A stretch of 40,348 nucleotides of DNA, taken from CAYMEV01 sp964431655 [NCBI: uncultured bacterium] (GTDB lineage: Bacteria; CAYMEV01). Below the pieces are notes generated by a model, which saw nothing but the letters and a program-made list of their open reading frames with translations, was not told the origin of the DNA and searched no databases. The stretch lies in NCBI GenBank assembly GCA_964431655.1, contig CAYSKJ010000007.1, forward strand, positions 1 through 40,348. The letters run 5' to 3'. Below are positions 33,296 through 40,348 of the stretch, in pieces. The stretch's first letter is position 1, and each line of letters begins with the position of its first letter. The position numbers and the translations under genes are program-made.

Positions 33296-35475
33296 CGATT
33301 CTGAAGTGAAGATATCCTCTCATCAAGTATATCGGTTACTATATCGTCAAAGTTCCTGCTGTTGTTCTTCTGAATAAATTCACGAAGTTCCGAATAAATT
33401 CTGAGACTTTCAGAATAGTTTCCTTTGAGTTCTTCAAGCATGCCGGCATATAAATTGTAATGGACAAAATTAGCCCTGAATTTCTTGATGTTTATCTCAT
33501 ACCAGCGCACTAAATTCGTCTTTCCCAGCTTGAGATCTACCTGCATAGCAAAAAATATAAAAGCCTGGGCATCCTGAAATTCCATTTTCTCAATGCTTTC
33601 ATAAAGCTTACGGGCTTCCAGGTATTCACCCTTATAAAATAACTCCTGCAGTCTGTCACAGTCCTTGTTAAGGATCTTTGCGGATTTCTCATACAGGCCG
33701 AAATGTTCCATTACGTCCCTGAACCACTTTTCATCATTATAATATACCTTCAGGTAATTATTTATCGCTATCAGCTCATTGGGGCCCAGGGAAGGGCTAA
33801 GCAACTCAAGAAATCTAATATATTCGCTGTAATTTCGGGTAAGATAATTCTTTATGAGTACCGGCTGACCAAAATAGTATATAAAATCATGAGGATAACC
33901 GGACAGGGTCCCCTGGAGACTGCCTTTTGAAAGGATAAGAGCATGCCATCTCTCAATGAGATCTATTGCATCATAGATAAAGCCGTTTCGCAGAAGATAC
34001 AGGATATAGGAGCTTAGATTCCTGTAATGAATATATTCCATTGACTGGTGGCTGAAAAGCAGATATGCCGTACTCAGGGAGATAAGCCTGTCAATATTTG
34101 CAGTGCTTTCATCCAGAAAACGCCTGAAAAAACGGTTGGTGAAATCAGTGGCATCCTTATGCCTGTAATTCATCTCATAAACCGTAAGGAGATTCTGGTA
34201 TGAAAAGAAAAAGGTTTTGTCTATATCCAGGGCTTTTTTATATTCCTCTTCTGCACTGCCGTAATCATCCAGCATCTTGTACAGATCACCAAGACTGTCA
34301 TGCGGGTTCGGAGAATCAGGAAGAAGGACAGCATACTGGTTCAGGTATTTAAATGCATTTTCATAATCCCCGGCATCGCTGAACTTATAACCCAGCAGAT
34401 TATAGGCATTTTCATAAAAGGGATTATAATGTATTATATTTTTAAGGTATTCTATCTGGCTTTTTTCATCCATGCTATGCATATAAAGATTGACGAAGAT
34501 CAGGTAGGATATCTCGGGATCCCTTACCTCTTCATTCAACTTATCAATCCTGGATGCAAGCTCATAGGCTTTTTCCCAGTATATGCGTTTGTCAAGAATG
34601 ACGAATTCCAGGAGCAGCTGATTAATCTGATTGAAATGGAGCTTGTTTTCTACGGCCATATCAATGTTTTCATCCCTGTCCTTTCCCGCGGAAAGAATGA
34701 TAAGCTTGATATGAGCCGAACCAAATTTTTTATCAAGGGAGACTGCCTTCTTGAACTCCTGGTAAGCCTCTTCGTTCTTGAAATTATTGGCATAGTAAAT
34801 ACCCTGCAGATAGTGGTTATAAGCCTCAGGATTATCTGTATCAATTGTAATACCTGATTTATATTCAGAATCCTGGGAAAACCCTGCAATCTTTTCATCA
34901 GAAAATATATCAGCAGTAAGCCTGTCCATTACCTCGAAAAGTTTGCTGAAAAGCCCCTTCTGGGTGGATTCAGCAATTATAAAACCGTCATCTACCCTTC
35001 TCAGCGTTGCAGAAATCACTATCTCATCCTGATATGTCTTGAAATTGCCTGTTATCAGGTATTTAACATTAAGTTCCTTGGCAACCCTTAATACCGATGC
35101 TATTGAGAGAGTATCAGGATTTGTGATATTTTTCAGCCTGAGCTTGGACCACAGGGTAGACGTATCAACAAACTCAACCTGGCCTATTTTGGCCATATTA
35201 ATGATATAATCAATAAGACCTTCTTTGAGGTAGTCATAATTCTCATCTCCTGTGAGGTTGGCAAAGAAATATACCATTATTACATTACTGTCTTTGCTGT
35301 AACTGATATTCTGGCTTATTTCCTCAATTACTATTCCTCTGTTGGCTTTGTCCCTGGATTCACTGTCAAAATTACCGAGGGTAATCTCTATGGGTCTTTC
35401 AGTTCTTTTTTTACAGGATATAAAGAAGCACAGCATGCATATAAGCAGTATAATAACTGTTTTCTGCCTTGTCAT
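33292..35475 (-). CDS. TolB-like/TPR lipoprotein
   Basis: The 727-residue protein has a lipoprotein signal (MTRQKTVIILLICMLCFFISC, lipidated Cys21 with a spirochaete-like loose lipobox). Residues about 60-200 match the TolB-like N-terminal domain seen in many cyclase- and TPR-linked proteins: VIMVYFFANLTGDENYDYLKEGLIDYI-type opening, then AKELNVKYLITGNFKTYQDEIVISATLRRVDDG. The rest is tetratricopeptide repeats (AYNHYLQGIYYANNFKNEEA, AYNLLGYKFSDAGDYENA, PHDSLGDLYKMLDDYGSAEE) that probably form a protein-binding solenoid in the periplasm. AAGGA precedes the ATG at 35475. A 4-base overlap ties it to the diguanylate cyclase gene, which suggests that it senses or relays an envelope signal, though how the signal would cross the membrane is not clear. 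Confidence 0.8.
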   Translation of the reverse strand: MTRQKTVIILLICMLCFFISCKKRTERPIEITLGNFDSESRDKANRGIVIEEISQNISYSKDSNVIMVYFFANLTGDENYDYLKEGLIDYIINMAKIGQVEFVDTSTLWSKLRLKNITNPDTLSIASVLRVAKELNVKYLITGNFKTYQDEIVISATLRRVDDGFIIAESTQKGLFSKLFEVMDRLTADIFSDEKIAGFSQDSEYKSGITIDTDNPEAYNHYLQGIYYANNFKNEEAYQEFKKAVSLDKKFGSAHIKLIILSAGKDRDENIDMAVENKLHFNQINQLLLEFVILDKRIYWEKAYELASRIDKLNEEVRDPEISYLIFVNLYMHSMDEKSQIEYLKNIIHYNPFYENAYNLLGYKFSDAGDYENAFKYLNQYAVLLPDSPNPHDSLGDLYKMLDDYGSAEEEYKKALDIDKTFFFSYQNLLTVYEMNYRHKDATDFTNRFFRRFLDESTANIDRLISLSTAYLLFSHQSMEYIHYRNLSSYILYLLRNGFIYDAIDLIERWHALILSKGSLQGTLSGYPHDFIYYFGQPVLIKNYLTRNYSEYIRFLELLSPSLGPNELIAINNYLKVYYNDEKWFRDVMEHFGLYEKSAKILNKDCDRLQELFYKGEYLEARKLYESIEKMEFQDAQAFIFFAMQVDLKLGKTNLVRWYEINIKKFRANFVHYNLYAGMLEELKGNYSESLRIYSELREFIQKNNSRNFDDIVTDILDERISSLQNR

Positions 35476-35527
35476 TTCCTTAAAGCCCAGCCTTTGATAT
35501 TTATCACTTCTACACCATTATGATACG

Positions 35528-35557
35528 ATTATAAATAGTATTTTGTTCGGTTTTCAA
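35528..35557 (-). promoter_or_regulatory. Candidate sigma70-type promoter for the TPR-lipoprotein/GGDEF unit
   Basis: On the minus strand TTGAAA (35557-35552) and a perfect TATAAT (35533-35528) are 18 bases apart, about 53 bases before the start codon at 35475. For the divergent plus-strand gene, only a weaker TTGATA (35639) and TATTAC (35661) pair is visible. Confidence 0.45.
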
Positions 35558-35691
35558 TATAATTAATAAAACAAACAGGATTTTTGAGCGTAACAAAACT
35601 TAGTTATCTGTACAAATCATTATTAACAGTTATTATCCTTGATAAAGCTGTCGTAATTATTATTACAAAAAAATGTAAACAGGAGGAAAAT

Positions 35692-36795
35692 ATGATTGAT
35701 CAAAGACTTGTAAACCTGGCCAGGGTTGCAGTTGAGTACTCTTCAAAGGTCAGAAAGGGGGACCTGGTACTCATTAGAGGAAATGCAGGTGCAAAAGGAC
35801 TCATCCTTGAGCTTTACAGGCAGGTTATTGAAAAAGGCGCATATCCGCTCACACAGGTCACCTTTGATGATATGTCAAAAATATTCTTTGATAAGGCGTC
35901 AAAGAACCAGCTTGAATATGTAACACCCTATGAGACCATCAATCATGACAAGATTGATGTATCTTTCGCCATATGGGGCGGAGGAAATACAAAAACCCTC
36001 TTTAATGTTGACAAGAAAAAACAGTCTGCTTTTTTCTCAGCAAGGAAGCATCTGCAGAAAAGGAGCCATATAATGCCCGAAGAGGGGGGCATACGATGGG
36101 TAGTTGTTCCATACCCTTCATCCCACTCAGCCCAGGATGCCAATATGTCAAACAGTGAATATGAAGATTTCGTGTTTGCTTGCTGTATGGTTGACCAGGA
36201 AGATCCCCTGAAGTCATGGCAGAATCTGAGGAATAAACAGGCCGAGATTGTCAGAAAACTCCAGGTTTATAAGGAATTTCATGTTCAGGGCCCTAATGTA
36301 GACCTTAAATTCCATACAAGAGAAAGGAACTGGGTCAGCTGTGACGGCATGGTAAATCTCCCCGACGGAGAGATTTATACATGTCCTTTTGAGGACAGCC
36401 TTGAAGGCTTTATCAGCTTCACCTATCCCGGTTTTTATGCAGGGCAGGAAGTAGAAGGCATAAGGCTCGAATTCAGAAATGGCAAAGTATGCAGTTTTTC
36501 CTCCAAAACAAAAAGCGATTTTCTTGAGGAAATGATAAAACTTGACAGTGGCAGCAATATGGTTGGTGAGCTGGCCTTTGGAACCAATTATTTTATAAAC
36601 CACTATACAAAAAATATACTTTTTGATGAAAAAATCGGCGGTACAATGCATATAGCCCTGGGGAACAGCGCCATAGGAACAAACGGCAGGGTCAGCTCAG
36701 CAATTCACTGGGACCTTATAACCCACACCAATAAGGATACTGAGCTCACAGGGGATGGAAAGGTGGTTTACAAAGACGGTAGATTCCTTTTGTAG
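35692..36795 (+). CDS. M29-family metal-dependent aminopeptidase
   Basis: The 367-residue protein matches the M29 (aminopeptidase T/AmpS) family. It opens QRLVNLARVAVEYSSKVRKGD. Metal ligands are visible in NLPDGEIYTCP (Glu), VGELAFGTN (Glu), GGTMHIALGNS (His) and SSAIHWDLI (His, Asp). It should remove N-terminal residues from peptides in the cytoplasm using two metal ions. I chose the ATG at 35692, which has AGGAGG about 6 bases upstream; the open frame extends 36 codons further upstream but with no ribosome-binding site and an AT-rich non-protein-like sequence. selB follows after 10 bases, probably in the same transcript. Confidence 0.9.
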   Translation: MIDQRLVNLARVAVEYSSKVRKGDLVLIRGNAGAKGLILELYRQVIEKGAYPLTQVTFDDMSKIFFDKASKNQLEYVTPYETINHDKIDVSFAIWGGGNTKTLFNVDKKKQSAFFSARKHLQKRSHIMPEEGGIRWVVVPYPSSHSAQDANMSNSEYEDFVFACCMVDQEDPLKSWQNLRNKQAEIVRKLQVYKEFHVQGPNVDLKFHTRERNWVSCDGMVNLPDGEIYTCPFEDSLEGFISFTYPGFYAGQEVEGIRLEFRNGKVCSFSSKTKSDFLEEMIKLDSGSNMVGELAFGTNYFINHYTKNILFDEKIGGTMHIALGNSAIGTNGRVSSAIHWDLITHTNKDTELTGDGKVVYKDGRFLL

Positions 36796-36805
36796 ACCAG
36801 CTTAT

Positions 36806-38683
36806 ATGGATATTATTGAACCCCATATTATCTGTACTGCAGGGCACATTGACCACGGAAAGACAGAGCTTGTAAAAGCCCTTACCGGCATTGATACTGA
36901 CAGGCTTAAGGATGAAAAGATCAGGGGGATGAGCATTGAGCTTGGTTATGCCTATATGCAGTTCCCCCGTAACAATAATATACACAAAATAGGGATAATT
37001 GATGTTCCAGGCCATAAAAGGTTTTTGCGGACCATGGTCTTCGGAACCGGGTCGGTAGACTTCAGCCTGTTGGTTATTGACAGTCTTCAGGGCATACAGA
37101 CCCAGACAGAGGAGCATTTTAATGTACTTAATCTGCTGGGGATTAAAGGCGGTATTGCAGTACTGACAAAAATTGAAAAGACCCCGCAGGACGTTCTTAA
37201 GGAACGTATAGCGGAGACAGAGATCTTTATAAAGGACAGCCCGTTCAGCCCCAGGGTTTTGCTTGTTGACTCCCTAAGCGGAAAGGGCATAGATGAGCTC
37301 AAGAAATATATCTTTCTCGAAGTTTGGCGGCTGAAGCATAAAAAGCCCACCCACCCTCTCAGGATAGATGTGGACAGGGTATTCAGCATAAGGGGTTTTG
37401 GGCTTATAGCATGCGGAACATGCAGTTCAGGAAGCATAGATATTAATAATGAAGTATATATCCTAAATTCCGGTAAAAGATCCTTTGTAAAGAATATACA
37501 GATACATAACAGCTTTTATGCCAGAGGAGAGGCAGGCCAGAGACTTGCCCTCAATCTTAAGGGTATAACAGCTGAAGAAATAAAAAAAGGCTATACCCTT
37601 TCCCGGGAGAACCAGATACCTGAAAGCCGCTACCTATATGCAAAAATGAAAATGATAAAAAGGCAAGATCCCTGGAAAAAGCCAAAAAGCGTTAGACTGC
37701 TGTATAAGACCAGGGAAATCATTTCAACCCTGATTTTTTCAGGGATGAACGCCCTCTTTGCAAGGATAAGGCCTGATAGCCCGGTCTTTGCCACCAGGAA
37801 CGACCGTTTCATAATACGTGATATATCCGACAGCTTCACCCTTGGGGGAGGAAAGATAGTTTATTTCTCAGATAAGCCCTTGTCTGTCAATAATACTGAC
37901 TTCCTCAGGTTTCTTCGCTTTATGGATAAGGGAGATATTCTTCCGGCACTGAAAGCGATATTATCTTTCAAGCCCTTTTACTGTTATATATCTGATCTGA
38001 TACAGCTGTTTTCAGCAGACTCCGGCACCCTTGCATCAATAATCGACGCTTCTGAGGATTTGATTATCTGCCAGAAAAAAATACTTGTCAGCAGGGAAAA
38101 TTTAAATCGTATGCTGGATTTCATACGAGATAATTCAGACAGCAAAATCTTTCCATCAATAAATATGGGTAACCTTAAAAAAGGGCTTTATGAAAAGTGG
38201 GATTTTGCCAGAGGCTTTGTTGAAATTGCACTAAAGCATCTTTATAATGAGGGAAGAATCATCATGGACCGGGATGCTGTCTCCCTCGGTGATGATGATA
38301 AAAGCTCCCCGGAGGCTGATCTGATTCCTGAAATTTTAAGAATCCTTCAAAACCGCAAAGCCTTAGCTGATATAAAGGAAATACTGGGTATTTTTCAGAT
38401 ACCGCCGGATAATGCGCAAAGACTGATAACAATTATAGCCCGCGATGAAAGGATAGCTGTAATAGACGGTTCTTTCCTCATATTGAGAAAAAGCCTGGAG
38501 GAAATAAAATCTAAGCTCATCAATTATCTCCTTGAAAATAAAAGCATAAGGGTGTCTGTTTTTAAGGAAATTGCCCAAACCAGCAGAAAATATGCCCTTC
38601 CATTATTGAAATATTTTGATGAAGAGAAAATCACCTATAGAATAGACGATATTCGTTACCTGAATTCCAGAATCTTAAAATAG
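36806..38683 (+). CDS. selB: Selenocysteine-specific translation elongation factor SelB
   Basis: The 625-residue protein begins [20 protein letters not shown] (G1 at 13-20), then [11 protein letters not shown] (the G2 region, with Ser where Thr is usual), [10 protein letters not shown] (G3) and LTKIE (G4). The GTPase and beta-barrel domains fill the first half. The C-terminal half (about residues 370-625) consists of winged-helix-type domains that in SelB bind the SECIS RNA hairpin. SelB delivers Sec-tRNA to UGA codons during translation. A longer ATG start at 36755 would overlap the aminopeptidase gene and adds residues outside the family, so 36806 is preferred even though its ribosome-binding site is weak. 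No selA, selC, selD or obvious selenoprotein gene lies in the window. Confidence 0.93.
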   Translation: MDIIEPHIICTAGHIDHGKTELVKALTGIDTDRLKDEKIRGMSIELGYAYMQFPRNNNIHKIGIIDVPGHKRFLRTMVFGTGSVDFSLLVIDSLQGIQTQTEEHFNVLNLLGIKGGIAVLTKIEKTPQDVLKERIAETEIFIKDSPFSPRVLLVDSLSGKGIDELKKYIFLEVWRLKHKKPTHPLRIDVDRVFSIRGFGLIACGTCSSGSIDINNEVYILNSGKRSFVKNIQIHNSFYARGEAGQRLALNLKGITAEEIKKGYTLSRENQIPESRYLYAKMKMIKRQDPWKKPKSVRLLYKTREIISTLIFSGMNALFARIRPDSPVFATRNDRFIIRDISDSFTLGGGKIVYFSDKPLSVNNTDFLRFLRFMDKGDILPALKAILSFKPFYCYISDLIQLFSADSGTLASIIDASEDLIICQKKILVSRENLNRMLDFIRDNSDSKIFPSINMGNLKKGLYEKWDFARGFVEIALKHLYNEGRIIMDRDAVSLGDDDKSSPEADLIPEILRILQNRKALADIKEILGIFQIPPDNAQRLITIIARDERIAVIDGSFLILRKSLEEIKSKLINYLLENKSIRVSVFKEIAQTSRKYALPLLKYFDEEKITYRIDDIRYLNSRILK

Positions 38684-38696
38684 TTTTATAAAAAAC

Positions 38697-38725
38697 TTGA
38701 CATAAACAGACTAAGGTATTATTAT
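38697..38725 (+). promoter_or_regulatory. Sigma70-type promoter upstream of dnaK
   Basis: TTGACA (38697-38702) and TATTAT (38720-38725) are separated by exactly 17 bases, followed by about 45 bases of leader and AGGAGG (38761-38766). No CIRCE inverted repeat and no sigma32-type element is visible, so dnaK looks to be expressed from a strong housekeeping promoter. Confidence 0.75.
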
Positions 38726-38775
38726 AGTAATGTAATAAAATAATAAACAATCTAATCAATAGGAGGTTTTGAGAA

Positions 38776-40348
38776 ATGTCAAAAATAATAGGAATTGACC
38801 TTGGTACTACCAATTCTGCTGTAGCAATAGTAGAAGGTGGAGAGCCTGTAATAATCACCAATGCTGAAGGGAGCAGGACAACGCCTTCAGTTGTGGGTTT
38901 TACAAAGGACGGAGGCAGGCTTGCAGGAACAATAGCAAAAAGGCAGTCCATTACCAATCCGGAAAATACCATTTATTCCATAAAAAGGTTCATGGGAAGA
39001 AGATATGACGAGGTTGCCCAGGAAATGGAGATGGTTAACTATAAAGTTTCCAGGGGAAAAAACGGGGATGTAAGGATTATGGTAAAGGACAAGGATTATT
39101 CACCGCCGGAGATATCCGCTATGATACTTCAGAAACTTAAGGAATCAGCAGAGGCTTACCTGGGGCAGAAAGTAACGGAAGCAGTTATTACCGTACCTGC
39201 TTATTTTAATGACAGCCAGAGACAGGCAACCAAAGACGCAGGCAAGATAGCCGGGCTGGATGTTAAAAGAATAATTAATGAACCAACGGCTGCAGCACTA
39301 TCCTATGGCATGAACAAGGAGAAGGATGAGCTCATAGCAGTATATGACTTCGGGGGAGGTACCTTCGATATATCAATTCTCGAAGTCGGCGAGGGGGTTA
39401 TTGAAGTAAAGGCTACCAACGGAGATACCCATCTTGGTGGAGACAATATCGACAAAAGGATAATCGACTGGCTTGTAACAGAATTTAAAAAGGATCAGGG
39501 TATTGACCTGTCCAAGGACCTGATGGCATTGCAGAGGCTCAAGGAAGCTGCTGAAAAAGCCAAGATAGAGCTATCCCAGGTTCTTGAAACTGACATAAAC
39601 CTTCCCTTTGTTACAGCAGACCAGACAGGACCCAAGCATCTGCAGATAAAGCTTACCCGGTCAAAACTTGAACAGATGATTGAAGATCTGGTGGATAAAA
39701 CCCTCGAACCTTGCAGGCAGGCGATGAAGGATGCAGGAGTGTCTACCTCTGATATCCATCATGTGCTTCTTGTAGGCGGCTCTACCAGGATACCCATGGT
39801 TCAGAACAAGGTTAAGGAGCTTTTCGGAAAAGAGCCTAATAAAACTGTGAACCCCGATGAAGTAGTTGCCCTTGGCGCTGCAGTACAGGGCGCTATAATG
39901 GGAGGCGATGTAAAGGATGTCCTTCTTTTAGATGTTACCCCTCTCTCTCTTGGCATTGAAACCCTTGGAGGGGTGTTTACAAGGCTGATTGAAAGGAATA
40001 CAACCATACCTACAAGGAAAAAGGAGATATTTTCCACTGCAGCTGATAATCAGACCAGCGTAGAGATACATGTCCTGCAGGGAGAAAGGCAGATGGCCGG
40101 GGATAACAGGACCCTGGGTAAATTCCACCTGATAGGCATACCTGCGGCCCCCCGGGGCGTTCCTCAGATCGAAGTAACTTTCGATATAGACGCTAACGGC
40201 ATACTGAATGTGTCAGCAAAGGATCTGGGCACCGGAAAGGAACAAAAAATAACCATAACATCCTCTTCGGGCCTTTCCAAGGAAGAAGTGGATAAGATGG
40301 TAAAAGATGCAGAATCGCACTCCAAAGAGGATGAGGTAAAGAAGAAAC
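38776..40348 (+). CDS. dnaK: Chaperone DnaK (Hsp70), 3' end cut by window edge
   Basis: About 524 codons are present and the frame is open to the window end. The sequence starts [21 protein letters not shown] and shows [62 protein letters not shown], then the linker [19 protein letters not shown] and the substrate-binding domain with [14 protein letters not shown]. It is a canonical DnaK that folds proteins with DnaJ and GrpE. Neither grpE nor hrcA lies upstream; the upstream neighbour is selB, which is an uncommon arrangement. AGGAGG lies 9 bases before the ATG. Only the lid of the substrate domain is missing at the window edge. Confidence 0.97.
   Translation, partial: MSKIIGIDLGTTNSAVAIVEGGEPVIITNAEGSRTTPSVVGFTKDGGRLAGTIAKRQSITNPENTIYSIKRFMGRRYDEVAQEMEMVNYKVSRGKNGDVRIMVKDKDYSPPEISAMILQKLKESAEAYLGQKVTEAVITVPAYFNDSQRQATKDAGKIAGLDVKRIINEPTAAALSYGMNKEKDELIAVYDFGGGTFDISILEVGEGVIEVKATNGDTHLGGDNIDKRIIDWLVTEFKKDQGIDLSKDLMALQRLKEAAEKAKIELSQVLETDINLPFVTADQTGPKHLQIKLTRSKLEQMIEDLVDKTLEPCRQAMKDAGVSTSDIHHVLLVGGSTRIPMVQNKVKELFGKEPNKTVNPDEVVALGAAVQGAIMGGDVKDVLLLDVTPLSLGIETLGGVFTRLIERNTTIPTRKKEIFSTAADNQTSVEIHVLQGERQMAGDNRTLGKFHLIGIPAAPRGVPQIEVTFDIDANGILNVSAKDLGTGKEQKITITSSSGLSKEEVDKMVKDAESHSKEDEVKKK

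Noticed and set aside
35584-35691. N-terminal extension of 36 codons for the M29 aminopeptidase
   Set aside because: The upstream start lacks a ribosome-binding site and the codons are AT-rich and unlike the family, while AGGAGG precedes the ATG at 35692.
38684-38775. CIRCE or heat-shock operator before dnaK
   Set aside because: No TTAGCACTC-N9-GAGTGCTAA inverted repeat or close relative is visible; only the sigma70-type promoter is seen.

Overview
The window reads as chromosomal DNA of an anaerobic, diderm (Gram-negative-type) bacterium of moderate-to-low GC. Support for anaerobiosis is a cluster of oxygen-sensitive iron-sulfur and nickel enzymes: 2-oxoacid:ferredoxin oxidoreductase, heterodisulfide-reductase-like HdrABC, and an F420-nonreducing-type [NiFe] hydrogenase. 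Support for an outer membrane is a BamA/D15-type beta-barrel, a heptosyltransferase-like GT9 enzyme, a lipoprotein and several exported proteins. A selB gene implies that the organism makes selenoproteins. Spirochaetota or a Desulfobacterota-like lineage would fit, but I cannot fix the taxonomy from sequence alone. I saw no rRNA or tRNA gene, CRISPR array, insertion sequence or phage gene. No stretch without a gene exceeds about 250 bases.

Layout. 1-1586 (minus): a three-gene run encoding a CHI-fold exported protein, a TfoX-N protein and a PHP phosphoesterase cut by the window edge. 1802-4193 (plus): an exported Cys-rich protein and a membrane-anchored SGNH hydrolase. 4224-15575 (minus): the centrepiece, twelve tightly packed genes in the order korD-korA-korB-korC-hdrC-hdrB-hdrA-mvhD-fumarate-reductase-like FeS subunit-fumarate-reductase-like flavoprotein-mvhG-mvhA. 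15819-20588 (minus): a GT9 glycosyltransferase and two tandem membrane-anchored alkaline-phosphatase-superfamily enzymes. 20784-24062 (plus): an RqcH/NFACT protein, a YcxB-like membrane protein and a Met-rich exported DUF4412-type protein. 24196-27465 (minus): an exported tricorn-like protease. 27662-28765 (plus): an outer-membrane beta-barrel that seems to start at ATT. 28783-30942 (minus): an exported parallel beta-helix protein. 31082-35475 (minus): a TolB-like/TPR lipoprotein, a GAF-GGDEF diguanylate cyclase and a threonine aldolase. 35692-40348 (plus): an M29 aminopeptidase, SelB, and DnaK behind its own sigma70-type promoter, running off the end.

How the main cluster may work (inference). 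HdrA carries the flavin and clusters of a flavin-based electron-bifurcating core, MvhD links it to the MvhAG hydrogenase, HdrBC supplies a high-potential branch, and the fumarate-reductase-like pair offers fumarate/succinate as a terminal couple. Kor makes or uses reduced ferredoxin at the 2-oxoglutarate/succinyl-CoA step. Together they could couple H2, ferredoxin, fumarate/succinate (and perhaps a thiol/disulfide) with 2-oxoglutarate metabolism. In methanogens the thiol:fumarate reductase TfrAB, whose TfrB fuses FrdB-like and HdrB-like parts, makes a comparable link. Here those parts are separate genes in one operon with hydrogenase and Kor. This is the best candidate in the window for a little-described system.
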